Assembly (NCBI GenBank): GCA_022819645.1
Contig: JAJEGU010000076.1
Coordinates: 1 to 45,314 of the forward strand
DNA length: 45,314 nucleotides
DNA from: Pseudomonadales bacterium
GTDB lineage: Bacteria; Pseudomonadota; Gammaproteobacteria; Pseudomonadales; Pseudohongiellaceae
Direction: 5' to 3'
Made by a program: the position numbers and the translations under genes. The notes under the pieces are model-generated. The model made no database searches and was not told the origin of the DNA. It saw nothing but the letters and a program-made list of their open reading frames with translations. Of this stretch, positions 16,021 through 23,854 are shown in pieces. Position 1 is the first letter of the stretch; each line of letters begins with the position of its first letter.

Positions 16021-17217
16021 CTACACCAGTCCGGCGCGCTCGAGTTGCCGGACTTCTTCGCTGGTCAACCCCGCTTGCGCGAGAATTTCCCGGTAGTGTT
16101 CACCCGCCGCCGGCACATCGTGGCGGACGCCGAAGCGGCTGCCGCCCCATTCGATGGGCAAGGCCGGCAAACGGGTACGCTCTCCGGCGCGCTCGCCATC
16201 GCGCAGGGTGACCGGCAGCAGGCCATCGCCGGCCCGGAGATGGGTATCTTCAAACAGGTCCGAGGGCTTGTTGACCTCGGCGAAAGCCACGCCGGAGCGG
16301 GCGAGCCGGGCAAGCATCTCATCCCGGCCCATGTTGGCGAACATCCGCGCTATCGCGGGCAGCAGGCGCTCCCGCTGGCGGACCCGCTCATTGTTTTTCT
16401 CCAGCGACTCATCGGCGGCGAATTCCCGCAGCTCGAATTCCTCGCAGAAGCGACGCCACTGGGTATCGCTCACGACGCCGACGAAGACCTTGTCGCCTTC
16501 CCGGCATTCGAAGATATCGTAGATCGCCCAGGCCGAGCTGCGAATCGACATGGGCAGCGCGGCCTCGCCGGTCACCGCCTGCTGGGCCATGTGCTGGCCG
16601 ACGAGGAAGGCGGTGGTCTCGAACAGCGAACCGGTGACGAGTTCGCCGCGGCCATTGCCGCGGCGGCGTTCCAGGGCGGCAAGTACGCCGATGACACCGA
16701 ACATGCCGCCGGTCACGTCGATGACGGATGCCCCCGCCCGCATGGGACGGTTCGGCAGGCCGGTCATGTAGGCCAGCCCGCCCATCATCTGGGTCACTTC
16801 GTCCAGGGCGGTGCGGTCCTGGTAGGGACCCGAGAGGAAGCCCTTGAGGGAACAGTAAATGAGCCGCGGGTTGGCGGCATGCATGGTTTCCCAGCCAAAA
16901 CCGAGCGCATCCATGGCGCCGGGGCGGAAGTTTTCGATGAGCACGTCGGCGCCGGCAATCAGCCGCCCGGCGAGTTTGCGCCCGCCGTCGCTCTTGAGAT
17001 CGATGCAGATGCTTTTCTTGTTGCGGTTGTACATGGGGAAGTAGCCCGCGCCGGAACCGCCCAGGCGCCGGGTCTTGTCGCCGCCCGGGGGTTCGATCTT
17101 GATGACCTCGGCGCCAAGGTCCGCCAGAATCATCCCCGCGGCGGGCCCCATGACCATATGGGTGAACTCGATGACCTTGACGCCTGCCAGCGGCAGGGCG
17201 TCGTCGCCTTGTTGCAT
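16021..17217 (-). CDS. Class III (CaiB/BaiF) CoA-transferase
   Basis: Family III CoA-transferases move CoA between carboxylic acids through an aspartyl anhydride. The product (398 residues from ATG 17217; TTG 17226 is also possible) has the family segments GVKVIEFTHMVMGPAAGMIL, ADLGAEVIKIEPPGGD, NRNKKSICIDLKS and IENFRPGAMDALGFG. The catalytic Asp is probably residue 167 in ASVIDVTGGMFG, matching Asp169 of formyl-CoA transferase. It is divergent from, and shares a control region with, the HMG-CoA-lyase-family gene. The acyl substrate is unknown; citramalate or mesaconate would fit the neighbours. Confidence 0.9.
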   Translation of the reverse strand: MQQGDDALPLAGVKVIEFTHMVMGPAAGMILADLGAEVIKIEPPGGDKTRRLGGSGAGYFPMYNRNKKSICIDLKSDGGRKLAGRLIAGADVLIENFRPGAMDALGFGWETMHAANPRLIYCSLKGFLSGPYQDRTALDEVTQMMGGLAYMTGLPNRPMRAGASVIDVTGGMFGVIGVLAALERRRGNGRGELVTGSLFETTAFLVGQHMAQQAVTGEAALPMSIRSSAWAIYDIFECREGDKVFVGVVSDTQWRRFCEEFELREFAADESLEKNNERVRQRERLLPAIARMFANMGRDEMLARLARSGVAFAEVNKPSDLFEDTHLRAGDGLLPVTLRDGERAGERTRLPALPIEWGGSRFGVRHDVPAAGEHYREILAQAGLTSEEVRQLERAGLV

Positions 17218-17257
17218 TTGCTTCAAACCGGTCTCTCTTGTTTTATCCAGGCTGCGC

Positions 17258-17311
17258 CAATGGTATATTTGTCATGTTGTTATAACAATAGTTCATTTAG
17301 CCAATACCATA
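17258..17311. promoter_or_regulatory. Divergent control region with perfect TTGTTATAACAA palindrome
   Basis: The AT-rich gap 17218-17331 separates the CoA-transferase and lyase genes. It holds the perfect 12-base palindrome TTGTTATAACAA at 17277-17288. Wider arms ATGGTAT (about 17260-17266) and ATACCAT (about 17304-17310) surround it. The symmetry and central position suit an operator that controls both directions. The cognate regulator may be the LysR protein nearby, but that is a guess. Confidence 0.45.
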
Positions 17312-17331
17312 GAGAGGGAACCCCGGGATTC

Positions 17332-18258
17332 ATGAAGCCGGACATTCTTATCAGCGAGGTGGGCCTGCGGGACGGCCTGCAGAATATCGCGGCGACCATG
17401 CCCACGGCGGACAAGCAGGCCTGGATCGCCGCGCAATACGCCGCGGGTTGCCGGGAAATGGAAGTGGGCTCCTTCGTTCCCCGCAAACTGCTGCCGCAAC
17501 TGGCCGATACCGGCGAAATCGTGCGCTACGCCGCCGGGCTCGAAGGGCTTTGCGTGGCGGTGCTTGCGCCCAATCTGCGGGGGATCAGGGACGCCGTCGC
17601 CCATGGCGCCCACAAGGTGACCCTGCCCTTTTCCATGAGTGAAACCCATTCGCTGAAAAATGTGAACCGGACCCACGCCCGTATGCTCACCGAAATCAGG
17701 GCCTGTGTCGAGTATCTCCAGGGCTTGCCGGCTGGCGAGCGGCCGCATTTTGAAGTCAGCCTTTCCACCGCTTTTGGCTGCACCCTGGAAGGCCCCGTGC
17801 CCGAGAACCGGGTGCTTGCCATGGCCGAGGCCGTCACCGCCCTCGGCGTCGATGAAGTGAGCCTTTCCGACACCACGGGTTATGGCAATCCGCGGCAACT
17901 CAAGCGGCTCGTGCTCGGCATCTGGCAGGCTTGTGGCCGCGACAAGCTCCAGGGCGTACATCTGCACAACACCCGGGGCCAGGGGCTGGCGAACGCCCTG
18001 ATGGCGGTGGAACTCGGCCTCGCCACCCTGGACAGTTCCCTCGGCGGCATCGGCGGCTGCCCCTTCGCGCCCGGGGCCAGCGGCAATATCGTCACCGAGG
18101 ACCTGGTATTCCTGCTGGAATCCATGGGCCTTTCCACAGGCATCGATCTGGCGGCGCTGATCGAAGTGCGGGAACTCGTGACGGCGGCGCTGCCGGATGT
18201 GGAGTTGTTCGGGTTCACCCCCGATGCCGGCATTCCCATGGGATACCGCGCGGCATGA
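17332..18258 (+). CDS. HMG-CoA lyase family enzyme, possible citramalyl-CoA lyase
   Basis: This 308-residue TIM-barrel lyase of the DRE-TIM family cleaves a 3-hydroxyacyl-CoA. The active-site segments are ISEVGLRDGLQN (Arg13, Asp14), MEVGSFVPRKLLPQLAD, HLHNTRGQG (metal-binding His210 and His212) and GGIGGCPFAPGASGN (catalytic Cys243). HMG-CoA lyase gives acetoacetate and acetyl-CoA; close relatives cleave citramalyl-CoA to pyruvate and acetyl-CoA. Pairing with a class III CoA-transferase and LeuCD-like proteins favours the latter but does not prove it. The ATG at 17332 is preceded by AGAGGGAA. Its stop overlaps the aldehyde dehydrogenase start (ATGA). Confidence 0.85.
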   Translation: MKPDILISEVGLRDGLQNIAATMPTADKQAWIAAQYAAGCREMEVGSFVPRKLLPQLADTGEIVRYAAGLEGLCVAVLAPNLRGIRDAVAHGAHKVTLPFSMSETHSLKNVNRTHARMLTEIRACVEYLQGLPAGERPHFEVSLSTAFGCTLEGPVPENRVLAMAEAVTALGVDEVSLSDTTGYGNPRQLKRLVLGIWQACGRDKLQGVHLHNTRGQGLANALMAVELGLATLDSSLGGIGGCPFAPGASGNIVTEDLVFLLESMGLSTGIDLAALIEVRELVTAALPDVELFGFTPDAGIPMGYRAA

Positions 18259-19679
18259 ACACCATCCCGGTCAGAAATCCCCGCACCGGCGGCATCGACG
18301 GCGAGGTCGAAAACTGGGCGCCGGCAAGAATCGGCGCCCTGGCAAATGAATTGCGCGGTGCCCAGGACGCATGGCGCGGCAAGGGGTTTGCCCACCGGCG
18401 CCAAGCGCTGTTGAACTGGCGCGAAGAAATCGAAAGGCACGGCGAGGCAATCACCAGAGCCCTCACCGCGGATACCGGCCGGCGGCGGATTTCCCGGCTG
18501 GAAGCGCTCAAACCCGTCAACCTGATCGATTACTGGCTGGAGCGGGCGCCGGCGATACTGGCGGAGGAAACGGGCCGCTCGAGCATGGCGCCCACTGTGG
18601 ACTGGCGCCACCTGAAAGCCCCCTATCCCCTGGTGGGCGTCATCAGCCCCTGGAACTTCCCCCTGGCGCTGGCTTCGCTGGACGCGATTCCCGCCCTGCT
18701 CGCCGGTTGCGCGGTCATCGTCAAGCCCAGTGAAGTCACCTCCCGCTTTGTACGGCCCCTGGCGGAAAGCATTGCCGCGGTGCCGGACTTGCAGGCGGTG
18801 TTCCGACTGATTACCGGGGACGGCAGCGCCGGCGCCGGCCTTGTGGACACGGCGGACGCCATTTGCTTTACCGGCAGCGTCGCCACCGGACGCAAGGTGG
18901 CGGTACAGGCGGCGCGGAACTTCATCCCGGCCTTTCTGGAACTCGGCGGCAAGGACCCGGCCATCGTCACCGCCGGCGCCGACCTGGAAAATGCCGTGCG
19001 CGCCATCGCCCGCAGCGCATTCGGCGCCACCGGCCAGGCCTGCCAGTCGCTGGAGCGCGCCTTTGTCGCCCGGGAAGTGTATGGAGAATTCCTCGGGAAG
19101 CTGGTGGCCGCCGCCGAGAACATCCGCCTGAATGAGGCCAGCCTCGATTCGGGAGACATTGGCCCACTGATATTTGCCGGTCAGGCGGCAACGATCCGCC
19201 GGCATCTCGACGACGCCCTCGCCCGGGGCGCCCGGGTGCACTGCGGCGGGGCCATCGAACAGCATGGCGGCGGCGACTGGTGCCGCCCCACGGTGGTAAG
19301 CGAAGTCACGCGGGACATGCTCATCATGCGCGAGGAAACCTTTGGTCCGGTCATCGCCGTGGCGCCATACGATTCCACCGGGGAAGCAATCAGCCTGGCC
19401 AACGACTCCGATTACGGGCTTTCCGCGGCGGTGTTCGCCGGTTCCCGCACCGAGGCCGAAGCGATTGCGGAGAGGCTGGAAGTGGGCGGAGTCAGCATCA
19501 ACGACGCCAGCCTCACCGCCGGCGCCAACGACGTGGAAAAGAACTCTTTCCGCCTTTCCGGCATGGGCGGGTCGCGCATGGGCCCGTCGGGAATGAGCCG
19601 CTTCCTGCGCAAGCGCGCCCTGCTCCACCAGACCGCGCCCGCCCCATCGATTCATGTGATGAGCGAAGAGAGTCAGTGA
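18255..19679 (+). CDS. Aldehyde dehydrogenase (NAD(P)-dependent)
   Basis: This is a classical ALDH-superfamily protein of 474 residues that oxidises an aldehyde to an acid. GVISPWNFPLALASLDAIPA and VIVKPSE line the cofactor site, FTGSVATGRKVA is the Rossmann loop, FLELGGKDPAIV holds the general base Glu229, and GATGQACQSLER holds the nucleophile Cys263. The late EETFGPVIAVAPY motif is also present. The subfamily and substrate cannot be assigned. It is coupled to the lyase gene, so both products probably act in one pathway. Its last 7 bases overlap the LysR gene end on the other strand. Confidence 0.9.
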   Translation: MNTIPVRNPRTGGIDGEVENWAPARIGALANELRGAQDAWRGKGFAHRRQALLNWREEIERHGEAITRALTADTGRRRISRLEALKPVNLIDYWLERAPAILAEETGRSSMAPTVDWRHLKAPYPLVGVISPWNFPLALASLDAIPALLAGCAVIVKPSEVTSRFVRPLAESIAAVPDLQAVFRLITGDGSAGAGLVDTADAICFTGSVATGRKVAVQAARNFIPAFLELGGKDPAIVTAGADLENAVRAIARSAFGATGQACQSLERAFVAREVYGEFLGKLVAAAENIRLNEASLDSGDIGPLIFAGQAATIRRHLDDALARGARVHCGGAIEQHGGGDWCRPTVVSEVTRDMLIMREETFGPVIAVAPYDSTGEAISLANDSDYGLSAAVFAGSRTEAEAIAERLEVGGVSINDASLTAGANDVEKNSFRLSGMGGSRMGPSGMSRFLRKRALLHQTAPAPSIHVMSEESQ

Positions 19680-20647
19680 CGCGCCAGCGCCCGCTGTACC
19701 TGTTGCTCGATATGCTCCATGGGCAGGACATCGCGGCTGCGGTTGAGGATGAAGTCGAGAAAGCGCTCGGCGATCAGGGACAGTTTTTTCGACTTGAGAT
19801 TCACCACATGCCAGTGGGACATGATGGGAAAACCCTTCACCCGCAATTGCGCGAGGCCATCCTCCTCGGCGTCGGCGAGCACATAGGCCGAGAGAATGGT
19901 AATCCCCATGTCCGCCATCACCGCGTACTTGATGGCCTCGTTGCTCTCCACCACCATGGTTTTGGCCAGGCTGAGATTGTTTTCGCGGAGGTGCTTCCGG
20001 ATCGTATTGTGCGTACCCGAACCCTCCTCCCGCAGCAGGAACTTCTGTCCCCGCAAGTCTTCCCAGTCCAGCCGCCGGCGCCGGTTCAGGGGATTTTTCG
20101 CCGAGGCGATGACCGCCAGCGGATTGGGCAGGAAGGGCCTGCCATGGATTTCCAGTTCGTCGGGAGGGTCGCCGAAGATATACAAATCGTCCCGGTTGCC
20201 GTTGAGACGCTCGATGATCTTGGCCCGGTTGCCCACCATGAAGGCCACGTCGATGTCGGGATACATCTGGCAGAAAGGTCCGAGAATCCGCGGCAGGAAG
20301 TACTGGGCGGTGGTGACCACGGCGATGCTCAGGGATCCGGCGGTGAGACCCTTGAGATGTTTGAGCCTGCCATCGAGGCGGGACATTACTTCAAACAGCT
20401 CCCGGCCGCTTGCCGCCACCTCGCGCCCGGCCTCGGTGAGGAACAGCCGCTTGCCGATCACTTCGTGCAGTGGCAGGCCCACGGCTTCGGCGAGCTTGCG
20501 GATCTGCACCGACGCCGCCGAATGGCTCAGGTACAACGCCTCGGCGGCCCGGGCGATACTCCCGGTCTCCGCCACCTTGAGGAAAATTTCGAGTTGCCGC
20601 AGGGTGCCGAGTTTCGCCAGCGCCCGGGTGCTTGTTCCGATTTCCAT
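19673..20647 (-). CDS. LysR-family transcriptional regulator
   Basis: This 324-residue LysR-type regulator has an N-terminal helix-turn-helix, LRQLEIFLKVAETGSIARAA then LYLSHSAASVQIRKLAEAVG. The effector-binding domain begins near SLSIAVVTTAQYFLPRILG and contains REEGSGTHNTIRKHL, of the CbbR-like subgroup. Such proteins usually control the adjacent divergent gene in response to a pathway intermediate. Here the divergent gene is the two-cupin protein. It is convergent with the aldehyde dehydrogenase gene. The effector is unknown. Confidence 0.92.
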   Translation of the reverse strand: MEIGTSTRALAKLGTLRQLEIFLKVAETGSIARAAEALYLSHSAASVQIRKLAEAVGLPLHEVIGKRLFLTEAGREVAASGRELFEVMSRLDGRLKHLKGLTAGSLSIAVVTTAQYFLPRILGPFCQMYPDIDVAFMVGNRAKIIERLNGNRDDLYIFGDPPDELEIHGRPFLPNPLAVIASAKNPLNRRRRLDWEDLRGQKFLLREEGSGTHNTIRKHLRENNLSLAKTMVVESNEAIKYAVMADMGITILSAYVLADAEEDGLAQLRVKGFPIMSHWHVVNLKSKKLSLIAERFLDFILNRSRDVLPMEHIEQQVQRALARH

Positions 20648-20664
20648 CAGGTCAATGCTCCGCT

Positions 20665-20740
20665 CCAGATATAACTATAAAAATAAACGAATACCGTCAA
20701 TATTAAATACTATTATTCAGGTAAAGTCACCGTTACCATA
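20665..20740. promoter_or_regulatory. AT-rich LysR/cupin divergent control region
   Basis: The gap 20648-20778 is markedly AT-rich compared with its surroundings, especially 20665-20720. It includes an inverted repeat GGTAA (20720-20724) and TTACC (20733-20737) separated by 8 bases. This is close to, but not exactly, the T-N11-A pattern of LysR sites. Promoters for both divergent genes are expected here. Confidence 0.4.
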
Positions 20741-20778
20741 GCTTCCAACGTTTGTGGACGACCTGAGAGGACGCAAAG

Positions 20779-21681
20779 ATGAGACCCCATGTCGAGCTGA
20801 TTGACGAGGTGGACCTGCTGTGGCATGTCGCTGAATTTCCCCACGCCAAGGGCGAAGCGCGCCAGCGCAACCTGTGCTACGACGAGGAAAACGGCGCCGC
20901 GTCGCTGAAAGTGGAATTCCTCACCGACTGGAAACGGGCCGGCGGCCTCCACGCCGCCCAGACCGAATGGTATGTGCTGGAGGGCGAGATCGAAATCGGC
21001 GACACCCGGCTCGGGGAAGGCGGTTACTGGTGCGCTCCCCAGGGCACATGGACACCCGAGATAAAGGCCAGAAAAGGCACGCAAATCCTGCTGTTCCGGG
21101 AGTTCGGCGACTGGGGCTTCACTCCCGGCGGACGTGATAAGGCCAATGGCGAGCAGAAGGCGGAACTGGCGATCTGCGATTCCAGAGCCATGGAATGGTA
21201 CGACGTGGTGGACCCCGAACACGGCAGCCCGATGAATTTCGAGCGCGGCGGCACGCCCGTGCCGGGGCTCTTCATCAAGCTGCTGTACCGCAATCCGGTG
21301 ACGGGTTTCTACACCCGCCTGATCAAGGCCAAGCCGGGCTGGCGCGAGCATCCCCTGGCCCATCATCCGGTTTTCGAGGAAGCCTATTGTCTCGACGGCT
21401 GGTTCGACTACAACTTCGGCACCATGACCAGGGGCCAGTACTTCTTCCGCCCCGCCGGCGTGCGCCATGGCGACTTCACCGCCGGGGAAAAGGACGGCTG
21501 CACCTGGATACTGCGCTGCGACGGCGATCTGGTGGACTGGTACACGGAAAACGCCAGCATCGAGATGAAAGGCGACCCGGTGAACTGGGGCGAGGGTTTT
21601 CCGCTGTCGGAGCCGCCGGAGTTGATCCAGCCGGTGCGCTCGCGCTCCATCGGCCCCTGGAAGAATCCATACTATCAGTAG
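20779..21681 (+). CDS. Two-cupin protein, DUF4437-like
   Basis: The 300-residue protein contains two cupin folds. The first, about residues 35-120, includes GGLHAAQTEWYVLEGEIEIG and GEGGYWCAPQGTWTPE. The second, about 185-270, includes GWREHPLAHHPVFEEAYCLD and GQYFFRPAGVRHGDF. His and Glu residues in the second cupin could bind a metal. The arrangement resembles DUF4437 proteins of unknown function. It starts at an ATG preceded by GAGAGGA. It is divergent from the LysR gene and followed by the maleate-isomerase-family gene, so it is likely part of the same metabolic unit. Confidence 0.7.
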   Translation: MRPHVELIDEVDLLWHVAEFPHAKGEARQRNLCYDEENGAASLKVEFLTDWKRAGGLHAAQTEWYVLEGEIEIGDTRLGEGGYWCAPQGTWTPEIKARKGTQILLFREFGDWGFTPGGRDKANGEQKAELAICDSRAMEWYDVVDPEHGSPMNFERGGTPVPGLFIKLLYRNPVTGFYTRLIKAKPGWREHPLAHHPVFEEAYCLDGWFDYNFGTMTRGQYFFRPAGVRHGDFTAGEKDGCTWILRCDGDLVDWYTENASIEMKGDPVNWGEGFPLSEPPELIQPVRSRSIGPWKNPYYQ

Positions 21682-21724
21682 AGGAAGTTCCAGTCATTTT
21701 TGCGCACAGCGAAGCTTTCCTTCC

Positions 21725-21850
21725 CGTCATTCTGCGCGCAGCTTCGTGCGCAGTTCCGAGCACCGACGAGCTGTGCTCGTCGGCTGGAGTCGCGGAATCT
21801 CATGCAGTCCCCTCCCAGGGAGATTCCGCGACTGCGCGCGGAATGACGGA
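21725..21850. repeat. Palindromic repeat (family 2, copy 2, with inserted hairpin)
   Basis: The outer arms (GTCATTCTGCGCG at 21726 and CGCGCGGAATGAC ending near 21848) match the copies at 6930 and 28180. A second hairpin, CCGACGAGC with GCTCGTCGG around TGT (about 21764-21784), sits inside and makes this copy about 40 bases longer. It fills the gap between the cupin and isomerase genes, so those two may or may not share one transcript. Confidence 0.7.
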
Positions 21851-21889
21851 CAGGCAAAATGACAGAGGCTGAATCAGGAGAGCAATAGC

Positions 21890-22636
21890 ATGACAGACGC
21901 GCTCGGATGGCGGGCCAAGTTCGGCGTGCTTGGCCCATCCACCAATACCATCGTCCAGCCGGAATTCGATGCCATGCGGGTGCCCGGCGTCACCAATCAT
22001 TACAGCCGCATCGTCATCGAAAACGCCAACGCGGTCTCCGACGAGACCTTCATCGCCGGCACCATGATCATTTCCGAAAACACGCTCGACGCCGTCCGGG
22101 GCGTCATGACCTGCTCGCCGGACTATCTGGTCATGGGCATGTCCGCGGTCACTTTCTACGGCGGGGCCGAGGGGGCGCGGAAGTGGCGGGAAAACATCGA
22201 AAACGCCAGCGGGCTGCAACTCAGCATCGGCTCCGAATCCTGCGCCGCCGCCATGAAAACTTATGGCGGCATCCAGCGGATCGTCGTGATTTCTCCCTAT
22301 TTCCCCGCAGCCAATCGCGAGGTCATGCGATTTTTCGCCGACTACGGCTACCAGACGGTTCGCGACCACTGTCTGCGCTGCCCGAGCTGGACCGCCATCG
22401 CCGAAGTACAGGGCGACACCCTGCGAAAACTCGTGGCGGAACTCGACGGCGACGATGTGGACGCCTTCGTCCAGGTCGGCACCAATCTGTGCATGCTTGA
22501 GCTTGCCGCGGAACTTGAGGAGGAAATGCAAAAGCCCATCATCGCCATCAATGCCGCCACCTACTGGCACGCCCTACGCCAGTACGGCATCCAGGATCAA
22601 ATGCGCGGCTTCGGAGAACTACTGGAAAAGCACTGA
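21890..22636 (+). CDS. Maleate isomerase / Asp-Glu racemase superfamily protein
   Basis: The 248-residue protein opens FGVLGPSTNTIVQPEFDAM and PGVTNHYSRI and ends KPIIAINAATYWHALR. That is a subgroup of the maleate isomerase and arylmalonate decarboxylase superfamily. In characterised maleate isomerases two Cys residues act, one in each domain. Here the first site reads VMGMSAVTF (Ser85). The second reads QVGTNLCMLEL, with Cys201 three residues after Thr198, the likely aligned position. The chemistry may therefore differ. A GGAG site precedes the ATG. Isomerisation of a cis-dicarboxylate such as citraconate would fit the gene context, but this is inference. Confidence 0.75.
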   Translation: MTDALGWRAKFGVLGPSTNTIVQPEFDAMRVPGVTNHYSRIVIENANAVSDETFIAGTMIISENTLDAVRGVMTCSPDYLVMGMSAVTFYGGAEGARKWRENIENASGLQLSIGSESCAAAMKTYGGIQRIVVISPYFPAANREVMRFFADYGYQTVRDHCLRCPSWTAIAEVQGDTLRKLVAELDGDDVDAFVQVGTNLCMLELAAELEEEMQKPIIAINAATYWHALRQYGIQDQMRGFGELLEKH

Positions 22637-22654
22637 AATTGCCCAGCCCATGAC

Positions 22655-22698
22655 TCAAGGTTGAACGATGTGGATTTCGTCCATGCCGTTATCGGGGT
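22655..22698. repeat. Duplicate of the 3' end of the cytochrome c gene
   Basis: About 44 bases here match 22847-22890 with one mismatch (GTTGAACG against GCTGAACG). The matched part encodes, on the minus strand, the last residues PDNGMDEIHIVQP and the stop of the cytochrome. The two copies are 192 bases apart in direct orientation. Confidence 0.8.
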
Positions 22699-22718
22699 GA
22701 GGCCCGGTCGGCGCAGCC

Positions 22719-22741
22719 GAAAAAGAGCGAAGCTCTTTTAG
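22719..22741. terminator. Bidirectional terminator between isomerase and cytochrome genes
   Basis: AAAAGAGC (22721-22728) pairs perfectly with GCTCTTTT (22732-22739) across a 3-base loop, giving a U run in both directions. It lies 3' of both convergent genes. A second small hairpin, CTCGAC/GTCGAG, follows at 22752-22768. Confidence 0.6.
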
Positions 22742-22847
22742 GGCCGAACGGCTCGACAGGATGTCGAGACTGGGGTCAATCGAAGCCATAAGCTTGCGCC
22801 AGGGACGGCAGGCACAACCCAGCCAAATTGCCCGGAACAAGCACTGT

Positions 22848-23231
22848 TCAAGGCTGAACGATGTGGATTTCGTCCATGCCGTTATCGGGGTCAAGAGCCA
22901 CTTCCCCCGCCGGGAAGCCCTGCTCGGCCAGAATATACGCGATCACATCGGTATACTCCTGAAACATCAGGGAGCCGGGATTGTCCGCCGGCATGGTGCC
23001 CATGACGGACTCCCATAGCCATAGCAGGGGCTGGTTGTTCCAGGAGCGCAGGGTGTCGCGGTAGAAGCGCTGGTCGTGGCAGGTTCGGCAGACGCTGTCG
23101 TAGACCGGCTTGCCGGCATCGACCTGGGCCTGGGTGAACACCCCGTCCTTGACGGTTTTCTGCTGCGCCAGCGACCATTGCGCGCCGAGCAGACACAGCA
23201 CGACCATCCCAAGCCCAAGCATCTTCTTCAT
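22848..23231 (-). CDS. Small exported cytochrome c
   Basis: The 127-residue protein has a signal peptide (MKKMLGLGMVVLCLLGAQWS) followed by one heme-binding motif, CRTCH. A later Met in MGTMPADNPGS is the probable second axial ligand, and the end ADNPGSLMFQEYTDVIAYIL is typical of monoheme class I cytochromes. The ATG at 23231 is preceded by a strong GGAGG; the frame is open further upstream but without conserved sequence. It would act as a periplasmic electron carrier. The last residues are duplicated as a non-coding fragment downstream. Its partner oxidoreductase is not evident. Confidence 0.85.
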   Translation of the reverse strand: MKKMLGLGMVVLCLLGAQWSLAQQKTVKDGVFTQAQVDAGKPVYDSVCRTCHDQRFYRDTLRSWNNQPLLWLWESVMGTMPADNPGSLMFQEYTDVIAYILAEQGFPAGEVALDPDNGMDEIHIVQP

Positions 23232-23356
23232 CGCAAGCCTCCACTTCGGGTGCCCGGCCCTTGTCGAAAATTCCACGCCAGCGACCGTCCAGACAGCCTC
23301 GAACCTTACCCCACAAGCCCTCCGGCTTGCAAGCCGCGGGCGCTGATGCCTCCGGC

Positions 23357-23380
23357 GAAAAAATCTCTCCCGATTTTTTC
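23357..23380. terminator. Perfect hairpin with T run upstream of pilA
   Basis: GAAAAAATC (23357-23365) pairs with GATTTTTTC (23372-23380) across 6 bases and continues into a T-rich stretch on the plus strand. It lies between the divergent cytochrome and pilA genes, so it is not a 3' end of either. It may insulate pilA from upstream transcription or act in the pilA leader. Confidence 0.45.
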
Positions 23381-23437
23381 TCTTTTTCCGGGGAAGTTTC
23401 CTAGGCTTTGGGTCCATTTCAATCGGAGACCCGAACC

Positions 23438-23854
23438 ATGCGACATTCACAGCAAGGCTTTACCCTGATCGAACTGATGATCGTGGTGGCGATCATCGGC
23501 ATTCTGGCGGCCGTGGCGCTGCCGGCCTATCGCAACTACACCGACCGCGCCGAGTTCTCGGAACTCGTGCTCGCGGTAACCCCGCTCAAGACCGCGGTGG
23601 AACTGGCCATCCAGACCCAGGGACCAGGTACGCTGGAAGCGCTCGACGGCGGCGCCCTGGGTATTCCCGCCGATGTTACGGCCAGTGCCACGGTTCATGG
23701 CGCCAGCGTCAGCGATGGCGTCATCACCATGACCTGGCGCCAGGAGACGGGTTCGAATCTCACCGGCGTAACCTACACCCTGACGCCTGATGGCATTACC
23801 GCGCCAGTGAGTTGGGCCGAAGGCGGCACCTGCCTGAGTAGCGGCCTGTGCTAG
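23438..23854 (+). CDS. pilA: Type IV major pilin
   Basis: The 138-residue prepilin has a 7-residue leader, MRHSQQG, cleaved before [20 protein letters not shown]. The mature protein has Phe1 and Glu5 and the hydrophobic helix that packs in the pilus. Two Cys residues close to the C-terminus ([10 protein letters not shown]) probably form the usual small disulfide loop. A GGAG-like site precedes the ATG. pilB follows with an overlapping start, and the peptidase that would process it (pilD) is in the same cluster. Confidence 0.95.
   Translation: MRHSQQGFTLIELMIVVAIIGILAAVALPAYRNYTDRAEFSELVLAVTPLKTAVELAIQTQGPGTLEALDGGALGIPADVTASATVHGASVSDGVITMTWRQETGSNLTGVTYTLTPDGITAPVSWAEGGTCLSSGLC

Noticed and set aside
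14605..17331. Very long plus-strand frame running from 14605 into the HMG-CoA-lyase-family gene
   Set aside because: Residues before 17332 are the antisense of the ATPase and CoA-transferase genes and match no family; only the part from ATG 17332 has conserved motifs.
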